Shown: piece after piece, positions 43,487 to 48,006 of the stretch
Position numbering within the stretch: the first letter of the stretch is position 1
How the letters are laid out: the number at the start of each line of letters is the position of its first letter
NCBI GenBank assembly: GCA_015233145.1
Contig: JADFYI010000010.1
Span: 1-48,006 of the forward strand
DNA from: Candidatus Omnitrophota bacterium
Lineage (GTDB): Bacteria > Omnitrophota > Gorgyraeia > Zapsychrales > Fredricksoniimonadaceae
Direction: 5' to 3'
Length of the DNA: 48,006 nt
Notes under the pieces: model-generated
What the model saw: only the letters and a program-made list of their open reading frames with translations
Databases searched by the model: none
What the model was told of the DNA's origin: nothing
Made by a program: the position numbers and the translations under genes

Positions 43487-43531
43487 AAAATGTTGTTTTT
43501 GTCGGAAAAAATTTTGGTAACAACATTTTGC
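43485..43531 (+). repeat. 13-bp inverted repeat reaching into tRNA-Phe
   Basis: GCAAAATGTTGTT (43485-43497) is the exact reverse complement of AACAACATTTTGC (43519-43531), with 21 nt between. The right arm includes the first two bases of the mature tRNA-Phe, so this hairpin would compete with the acceptor stem or present the 5' processing site in a paired context. Confidence 0.7.
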
Positions 43532-43602
43532 CGAGATAGCTCAGTCGGTAGAGCGAAGGACTGAAAATCCTTGCGTCCCCGGTTCAATTCCGGGTCTCGG
43601 CA
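43530..43602 (+). tRNA. tRNA-Phe(GAA)
   Basis: This is a 73-nt cloverleaf: acceptor GCCGAGA/TCTCGGC, D-arm GCTC...GAGC, anticodon stem AAGGA/TCCTT around loop CTGAAAA (anticodon GAA), T-arm CCGG-TTCAATT-CCGG, discriminator A at 43602. CCA is not encoded. It has its own promoter and a terminator at 43617-43646. Confidence 0.95.
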
Positions 43603-43616
43603 CTTTTTTCTTATAG

Positions 43617-43646
43617 GGGGTCTGGCAAAAGCCAGACCCCTTTTTT
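43617..43646 (+). terminator. terminator of tRNA-Phe
   Basis: A 10-bp stem GGGGTCTGGC-AAAA-GCCAGACCCC (43617-43640) is followed by six T. The GGGGTCTGG/CCAGACCCC block is the same as the inner part of the hairpin at 19664-19705. Confidence 0.9.
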
Positions 43647-43654
43647 GTGGAAAA

Positions 43655-43706
43655 GTGTCCTGGTGGCTGCGTGAGACCTAACAAGGTCTCCGGGCCACCA
43701 GGACAC
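43655..43706. repeat. nested hairpin of unknown role
   Basis: A perfect 12-bp outer stem, GTGTCCTGGTGG (43655-43666) with CCACCAGGACAC (43695-43706), encloses a second perfect stem GAGACC (43673-43678) with GGTCTC (43685-43690). It sits between two terminators, so it might be a small separate transcript, read on the minus strand from the zinc-ribbon side, or a dispersed palindromic repeat. No promoter of good quality is adjacent. Confidence 0.5.
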
Positions 43707-43723
43707 ACTCCTTGAAGAAAAAC

Positions 43724-43758
43724 AAAAACCCCTGGGGTAATCCCAGGGGTTTTTTCTT
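43724..43758. terminator. bidirectional terminator hairpin
   Basis: AAAAACCCCTGGG (43724-43736) pairs perfectly with CCCAGGGGTTTTT (43742-43754) around a GTAAT loop, with T-runs leaving on both strands. Confidence 0.75.
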
Positions 43759-43800
43759 TTCACGCCCTGGTTGACGAAGAAGGGATGATGGCTTATTCTA

Positions 43801-43852
43801 GTAGGGGCGCAATTTATTGCGCCCGAGTAGGGATGCAATTTATTGCGCCCGC
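43801..43852. repeat. two tandem 26-bp palindromic units
   Basis: GTAGGGGCGCAATTTATTGC-type units repeat at 43801-43826 and 43827-43852, differing at three positions. The first contains the perfect palindrome GGGCGCAAT-TT-ATTGCGCCC (43804-43823). This is typical of REP-like dispersed intergenic repeats. It lies just before the zinc-ribbon gene. Confidence 0.7.
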
Positions 43853-43877
43853 GAATTTTGAGAAATATGGAGGCGTT

Positions 43878-44195
43878 ATGAAAAAATGTCCCTTTTGCGC
43901 AGAGGAAATTCAGGACGAGGCCCTGAAATGCAGGTATTGCAATGAGTTTCTGGATGGACGGGCAAAGGCCGAGGCCCAGCAGGCACGTCCATGGTATTTT
44001 CGTAACTCAACCGTTATTACCGCGATTTGCTGTATCCTGGCACTGGCCCTTCCTTTGGTGTGGTTTAATCCGTATTACAACTGGAAAACAAAAATCACGG
44101 TCAGTGTTGTTGTTATTGCCGCCACCTATGGCCTCATTGTCTGGATGAACAATTTAACAGTCCAGATGAATGATATGTTAAAAGGCGTGATGTGA
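43878..44195 (+). CDS. Small zinc-ribbon membrane protein
   Basis: This 105-residue protein begins with a CxxC...CxxC zinc ribbon (Cys4, Cys7, Cys18, Cys21 in CPFCAEE...CRYC), a hydrophilic linker, and two hydrophobic helices (about 45-63 and 70-90), ending in a short amphipathic tail [20 protein letters not shown] lies before ATG 43878; a longer frame from 43785 would run through the palindromic repeats. Short ribbon-plus-membrane proteins of this kind are common and uncharacterised. Confidence 0.7.
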   Translation: MKKCPFCAEEIQDEALKCRYCNEFLDGRAKAEAQQARPWYFRNSTVITAICCILALALPLVWFNPYYNWKTKITVSVVVIAATYGLIVWMNNLTVQMNDMLKGVM

Positions 44196-44221
44196 GGTGT
44201 TTGTGCTCCTCGAAGTTGCTC

Positions 44222-44250
44222 TTTACATTCCCTGGAAATTTTGATATAAA
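44222..44250 (+). promoter_or_regulatory. promoter of tRNA-Thr
   Basis: TTTACA (44222-44227), a 17-nt spacer and TATAAA (44245-44250) would give a leader of about 90 nt containing leader repeat copy B. Confidence 0.65.
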
Positions 44251-44268
44251 AAGCGTCGTTTTTGTTAC

Positions 44269-44316
44269 GTCCCGCTCGCCAGGATTAATCGGCTCGCGGG
44301 ACTTCGTGTTGCTTTT
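44269..44316 (+). repeat. tRNA leader repeat, copy B
   Basis: This block differs from copy A (43337-43384) at only two of 48 positions. One change turns a G-U into a G-C pair of the stem GTCCCGC/GCGGGAC, so the stem is kept. A second stem, GTGTTGC (44306-44312) with GCAACAC (44336-44342), brings the 3' end of the leader close to the tRNA start at 44346. Confidence 0.8.
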
Positions 44317-44345
44317 CTTGGAAAGAAATTTTGTAGCAACACTGC

Positions 44346-44418
44346 GCCGATGTAGCTCAGCTGGTAGAGCAGCGCATTCGTAATGCGCAGGTCGGTGGTT
44401 CGATCCCACTCGTCGGCT
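44346..44418 (+). tRNA. tRNA-Thr(CGT)
   Basis: This is a 73-nt cloverleaf: acceptor GCCGATG/CGTCGGC with one T-G pair, D-arm GCTC...GAGC, anticodon stem GCGCA/TGCGC around loop TTCGTAA (anticodon CGT, codon ACG), T-arm GGTGG-TTCGATC-CCACT, discriminator T. CCA is not encoded. Confidence 0.95.
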
Positions 44419-44442
44419 TTAATTTTTTCCATCAAATAAAAG

Positions 44443-44490
44443 AGCTCTAATGTTTTTACCCGTATGGGAGAAACATTAGAGCTTTTTATT
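44443..44490 (+). terminator. terminator-like hairpin after tRNA-Thr
   Basis: AGCTCTAATGTTT (44443-44455) pairs perfectly with AAACATTAGAGCT (44471-44483), followed by TTTTATTTGCTTTCTTT. The 15-nt loop contains TTACCCGTATGGG, which recurs at 44547-44559. Confidence 0.7.
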
Positions 44491-44516
44491 TGCTTTCTTT
44501 CAGGGAAAAAATTAAA

Positions 44517-44542
44517 GCCCTGAAAAAGATTTTTTTCAGGGC
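44517..44542. repeat. 11-bp hairpin before the TMTC-like gene
   Basis: GCCCTGAAAAA (44517-44527) pairs with TTTTTCAGGGC (44532-44542) around a 4-nt loop. It is followed by the second TTACCCGTATGGG copy. The T-run forms part of the stem rather than following it, so termination on the + strand would be weak. Confidence 0.5.
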
Positions 44543-44611
44543 AAAGTTACCCGTATGGGCGGACATTAAGGTTTTTCTATTTTTCCTCATGCAATCCGCG
44601 CGGCCATCATC

Positions 44612-44617
44612 TATAAT
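44612..44617 (+). promoter_or_regulatory. -10 box close to the TMTC-like start codon
   Basis: A perfect TATAAT lies 7 nt before the ATG at 44625, with no good -35 (a -35 at the right place reads ATGCAA). If used, the message would be leaderless. Confidence 0.35.
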
Positions 44618-44624
44618 CAATAAC

Positions 44625-46457
44625 ATGTCAGCATTCAATTTCTTCGACCAGCTTTTAAAAACCAACCTGAGGGTTTTTTGTCTTATTGGTCTTTTTGTGT
44701 TCACCGCGTATTCGTTTATGCTCGAAAGCCCGTTTAAGACCATGGACGACGATTTTTCCATTGTTAACAATGCGGAAATCCGTTCCTTGGGCTACATCCC
44801 GTCTTATTTTCGTTCCACTTATTTTAAGAAGTCAGACAAAGATTATTACCGCCCCATGGTGTATGTCACCTATGCGCTGGAGTATCATTTCTTTAATTTA
44901 AACCATTTCTTTTACAACCTCGACAATATTTTTCTGCATATTTTTAATGCCTGCCTCGTGTTTTTACTGGCGCTTTTGTTGTTAAAAGACCGGTTCCAGT
45001 CGTTTGCTGCGGCGTTTCTCTTTGCGGTCCATCCTGTGCAGTGGGAGGCTGTGGGAAATATTTCCGGCCGCGCCATTCTTTTAAGCGCGTTTTTTGTGTT
45101 GAGCGGTTTTTATTGTTTTATCAAATTTGTGAGGGAGCGGCGCATTGGGTTTTTACTGGCGGCCGCGTTGTGTTATGTCCTTGGGCTTTGTTCCAAGGAA
45201 TCGTCGGGTGTTTTGATTCTGACAATCGCGGCTTTTGGGCTGTGCCTGGAGGACCGTGCCAAAGAAAAAATCCCCCAGGCCATTATTTTGGGACTCGCGG
45301 TATTTGCGGCTATTGCCGCAGCCTACCTGGGGCTTCGCCACATTATGGGCATTGCCCAGATTTATCCCTGGCCGAATAAAACATTAATGCTTTTAGGCGT
45401 GACCACGTTCTTAAAAGGTGTCTTTATTTACGTCAGGCTTTTCTTTTTGCCGCTCGGTCTACACTTTGACCGCGGGCTTGTGATGTTTAAGTCGGTGGGG
45501 GAATGGCAGTTTTGGCTTACGCTTTTGGCCTGGGGGCTTCTGGCTGGGGGCCTCTGGAAAAACAGAAAAGAGTTTTCTGATCTGACGATTTTCTGCTTGT
45601 TATGGTTTGCGATTGAACTTTTTCCGGTCTCCCAGGTCATGACCTCGATCGGCGTTTCTCCGGGGAAGATTTCTCTGGCGGAACATTTTTTATATGTGGC
45701 AAGCGTTCCTGCCCTAATTGTGATGGTTAGGCTCGGGGTGTGGGTTTACACCCGTGTTTTGGAAAGAAAAACAGCATCACCTCTTATCATGCGCCTTGGC
45801 CTGGGGGGATTTTTTGTTTTTTTGTATTTGACGCTGATCAGCCAGAATATTTATGCCAGTAACGATTATTTTATGATGCGCGATTCTCTTAATGCCGACC
45901 CCCAGAATGCCAGGATCCAGTATTCCATGGGCCTGATTTATGTTAAGGCGCGCAATTACCCCGAGGCGGTTCGGCATTTTAAGCAGGCGTCGGATATTTT
46001 TCCTGAAAAAGACAGTTACCGCATCGCCTATGCCAAAGCCCTGACCGATGGCGGAGAGCTTTTAAAAGCCGCGCAGGTGTACGAAACCATTGCCGGGCGC
46101 GATGATTTAAACGACCTTTTAAAGGACAATAAAACCGCGCTGTACCGCCTTTTGGTTGCGGATTATACTAAAAAAATTAAGACAGCCCCGCAGGACCCTG
46201 GCCTTAAGTTTGCTCTCGGTGTTTTTTATTCCAAGTTATTGCGGCATAAAGAGGCGGCGCAGGCGTATCAGGCCGCGCTGGCGCTCAAGCCCGATTATGA
46301 TGACGCTCTTTTTAACCTGGCCGTGACGTTTGATGCCCTGTCCGATATCTCTTCTGCCAAAGAGGCGTATGCCCGGCTTGCCATCAGTCCCACAGCCAGG
46401 GAGGCGTTTCGCCGCAAAGCCATTGAGCGGCTGAGAGTCCTTAATAAGAAGGGGTAA
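44625..46457 (+). CDS. TMTC-like GT-C glycosyltransferase with TPR repeats
   Basis: This 610-residue protein has about ten hydrophobic segments (15 to about 420) and a C-terminal soluble part with tetratricopeptide repeats (about 425-600; repeats around IQYSMGLIYVKARNYPEAVRHF, LKFALGVFYSKLLRHKEAAQAY and ALFNLAVTFDALSDISSAKEAY). The first loop has the acidic cluster DDDF (41-43), then YYRPM, AAFLFAVHPVQWEAVGNISGRA and LGLCSKESSG, the blocks shared with animal TMTC O-mannosyltransferases and their bacterial relatives. It probably transfers sugar from a lipid carrier to an exported acceptor bound by the repeats. I chose ATG 44625 because the upstream extension would lie in the hairpin region. 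Confidence 0.8.
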   Translation: MSAFNFFDQLLKTNLRVFCLIGLFVFTAYSFMLESPFKTMDDDFSIVNNAEIRSLGYIPSYFRSTYFKKSDKDYYRPMVYVTYALEYHFFNLNHFFYNLDNIFLHIFNACLVFLLALLLLKDRFQSFAAAFLFAVHPVQWEAVGNISGRAILLSAFFVLSGFYCFIKFVRERRIGFLLAAALCYVLGLCSKESSGVLILTIAAFGLCLEDRAKEKIPQAIILGLAVFAAIAAAYLGLRHIMGIAQIYPWPNKTLMLLGVTTFLKGVFIYVRLFFLPLGLHFDRGLVMFKSVGEWQFWLTLLAWGLLAGGLWKNRKEFSDLTIFCLLWFAIELFPVSQVMTSIGVSPGKISLAEHFLYVASVPALIVMVRLGVWVYTRVLERKTASPLIMRLGLGGFFVFLYLTLISQNIYASNDYFMMRDSLNADPQNARIQYSMGLIYVKARNYPEAVRHFKQASDIFPEKDSYRIAYAKALTDGGELLKAAQVYETIAGRDDLNDLLKDNKTALYRLLVADYTKKIKTAPQDPGLKFALGVFYSKLLRHKEAAQAYQAALALKPDYDDALFNLAVTFDALSDISSAKEAYARLAISPTAREAFRRKAIERLRVLNKKG

Positions 46458-46498
46458 AAAAACACGTTTCCTTGCCTCGCAGTTCAAAACAGCAGTGA

Positions 46499-46504
46499 TA
46501 TAAT
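46499..46504 (+). promoter_or_regulatory. -10 box close to the MFS start codon
   Basis: A perfect TATAAT lies 9 nt before the MFS ATG at 46514. No consensus -35 is present at 16-18 nt, and no Shine-Dalgarno is visible between them. Confidence 0.35.
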
Positions 46505-46513
46505 AAAATCCTT

Positions 46514-47770
46514 ATGAGTTTCTTAAAGAACATTGAAAACAGAAGTTTTATTGCCTTTTGGCTGGCCCAGGTGGTGTCCCAGTTCGGCGACAGGATCAAC
46601 CAGATGGCGCTTGTCGGCCTTGTGGCTGGCCGCCAGTTCGGTTCTGCCTCAACCATGGAACTGGCCAAGCTGTTGGCATTTACCATTATTCCGGTTTTTA
46701 TTATCGGGCCTATTGCCGGGGTGTATGTTGACCGTTGGGACCGCAAAAATACACTTTTTGTCTGCGACCTTATTCGCGGGTTTCTAATCCTCACCATTCC
46801 TTTTATTTTTATTGCGAAACATTCCATGATCCCGATTTATATCGTTGTTTTCCTGGCCTTTTGCCTGAGCCGTTTTTATGTGCCGGCCAAAATGTCCATC
46901 ATCCCCGAGATTGTGGGCAAAGACCGTCTTCATTCCGCCAATTCGCTTGCGACTGTCACGGGTATGATTGCCTTTGTGCTGGGCGCGCTTCTGGGGGGAC
47001 TGATTGTGGAGTATGTGGGGCCGCGCGGCGGGTTTATTTGTGACGCGGTCACGTTTTTTATTTCTGCTCTCCTTGTATCTCTCATCAGCCGGCCGCAGCT
47101 GCGCGTCAAGCCGGATAAAATTGTGGCCGTGAGTAAGGAAATGGCTTCGGCTTATAAAAACGTGCTGCATGAAATCATGGACGGCATCCACTATATCGTT
47201 TCACAGCGCGATATCCGCTATATCATTAACCTGATGTTTTTGCTTTTTATGGCCGCGGGCGCTATTTATGTTGTGATGATTGTTTTTATCCAGCAGTCTT
47301 TTCATAGCGTCACAAAGCATCTGGGATTTTTATCCGTAGGGCTCGGCGCCGGACTTTTTCTAGGGAGCATGGCCTACGGCAAGTGGGGTGATAAAAAGAA
47401 ACATATTGAGACCATTTTTATCTGCCTTATTTTGGGCGGGCCCATGATTTCGCTTTTTGCCTTGGCTGTCAAAAGTTTAGGGAACATCTGGATCGCCCAG
47501 GGATTGACCATTCTTTTAGGCATCGTGGTGGGGCCCATTGTGATTGCGGCCAATACCGTGGTGCATCTTGTGTCGTCTGAAGAAATGCAGGGCAAGGTGT
47601 TTAGCGCCATGGAGTTTGTAATCCACCTGGGGTTTCTTCTTACCATGCTCATCAGTTCAAAGCTTTCGGAATTCGTCGGGAGTTCGGTGATCCTGATCAG
47701 TGTTGGAATTATTTTCTGCCTCTCGGGCGTGTGGGGGATGATAAGGTATAAGCAAAGGAGAATAGGATGA
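46514..47770 (+). CDS. MFS transporter (MFS_3 efflux type)
   Basis: This 418-residue, twelve-helix major facilitator starts with SFIAFWLAQVVSQFGDRINQMAL, the pattern of the MFS_3 group (enterobactin and macrolide exporters). The loop 2-3 motif is GVYVDRWDRKNTL, RFYVPAKMSIIPEIV follows helix 4, and a C-terminal half with the loop GKWGDKKKH closes it. It exports an unknown small molecule. Its stop overlaps the purN start (ATGA), so the two are cotranscribed, with no obvious metabolic link. Confidence 0.85.
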   Translation: MSFLKNIENRSFIAFWLAQVVSQFGDRINQMALVGLVAGRQFGSASTMELAKLLAFTIIPVFIIGPIAGVYVDRWDRKNTLFVCDLIRGFLILTIPFIFIAKHSMIPIYIVVFLAFCLSRFYVPAKMSIIPEIVGKDRLHSANSLATVTGMIAFVLGALLGGLIVEYVGPRGGFICDAVTFFISALLVSLISRPQLRVKPDKIVAVSKEMASAYKNVLHEIMDGIHYIVSQRDIRYIINLMFLLFMAAGAIYVVMIVFIQQSFHSVTKHLGFLSVGLGAGLFLGSMAYGKWGDKKKHIETIFICLILGGPMISLFALAVKSLGNIWIAQGLTILLGIVVGPIVIAANTVVHLVSSEEMQGKVFSAMEFVIHLGFLLTMLISSKLSEFVGSSVILISVGIIFCLSGVWGMIRYKQRRIG

Positions 47771-48006
47771 ATTTTGCAGTCCTGGCATCAGGCAACGGCA
47801 GTAACCTTGCGGCCATCATTAAGGCGCTTAAGAAAAAGAAAATAAAGGCCAGCCTTAACGCTGTCATTTCCGATAAGGAGAGCGCTTATGCGCTCACGCG
47901 TGCGCGTAAGGCCAATATCAAAACTGTGGCCTTTATTAATCCTAAAGATTTTTCCAGCCGCGAGGCGTTTGATGCCCGGCTTTTGGAAATCCTCAGGCGT
48001 GAGAAA
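47767..48006 (+). CDS. purN: Phosphoribosylglycinamide formyltransferase, 5' part
   Basis: The first 80 residues begin MNFAVLASGNGSNLAAIIKA, the N-terminal nucleotide-binding loop of PurN, which transfers a formyl group from 10-formyl-THF to GAR in purine synthesis. AVISDKESAYALTRARKANI matches the next strand and helix. The catalytic Asn-His-Asp lies beyond the window edge, so completeness cannot be judged. AAGGAGA precedes the ATG. Confidence 0.88.
   Translation, partial: MNFAVLASGNGSNLAAIIKALKKKKIKASLNAVISDKESAYALTRARKANIKTVAFINPKDFSSREAFDARLLEILRREK

Noticed and set aside
1..48006. CRISPR arrays, phage genes, insertion sequences or defence systems.
   Set aside because: I found no regularly spaced direct repeats, transposase, integrase, Cas or restriction motifs; the non-coding repeats near the tRNAs have no mobility gene in the window.

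Overview
The window reads as one chromosomal stretch of a Gram-negative bacterium. The evidence is an apolipoprotein N-acyltransferase, a lipid A-type acyltransferase, several lipobox proteins and SecA with a zinc tail. The mix of GlgM/GlgE glucan synthesis, DUF3108, DUF3568 and DUF502 proteins, PMT/TMTC-like GT-C glycosyltransferases and very large PAS sensor kinases resembles uncultivated PVC-type lineages, Omnitrophota in particular. That placement is inference from gene content, not a computed phylogeny. Genes are tightly packed, often with ATGA or TGATG overlaps, and mostly on the + strand. I see no phage, IS transposase or CRISPR array.

Layout. 1-5989: a truncated tRNA-Ala on the minus strand is divergent from a biotin operon, birA-bioF-bioH-like-bioC-bioDA, in which BioD and BioA are one polypeptide; bioB is not in the window. 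5983-9583: mnmA, a secreted MORN-like protein, pgi and a small lipoprotein. 9590-12949: divergent glgM and glgE, which together make maltose-1-phosphate and polymerise it into alpha-glucan. 13037-19638: PIN-PhoH ATPase, a DUF3108 lipoprotein, a GT39-type membrane glycosyltransferase, a 720-residue exported protein of unknown function and a small Met/His/Cys-rich membrane protein. 19746-29353: a signalling island with a six-PAS histidine kinase and its NarL-type regulator, then a 1590-residue hybrid kinase followed by a lone receiver and an HPt protein. 29667-37887: ychF, prfB with its programmed frameshift, secA, lnt, a lone receiver, an LpxL-like acyltransferase and a tiny membrane protein. 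37946-43245: a DUF47 regulator with a Pit phosphate transporter, DUF502, a HAD phosphatase, a DUF3568 lipoprotein, a dicarboxylate symporter and an L,D-transpeptidase. 43246-44624: a hairpin-rich region with tRNA-Phe and tRNA-Thr. 44625-48006: a TMTC-like GT-C/TPR protein, an MFS transporter and the start of purN.

The least explained signals are non-coding and around the two tRNA genes. tRNA-Phe and tRNA-Thr each have their own promoter followed by the same 48-nt leader block (46 of 48 identical). In the Phe copy about 116 nt of structured sequence separates this block from the tRNA. Other points of interest are a shared four-cysteine signature (C-x9-CG-x4-C-x2-CP) in PAS regions of both large kinases, an LpxL homologue lacking the acidic residue of its HX4(D/E) motif, several genes whose -10 box lies 6-10 nt before the start codon, and recurring modular terminator hairpins.
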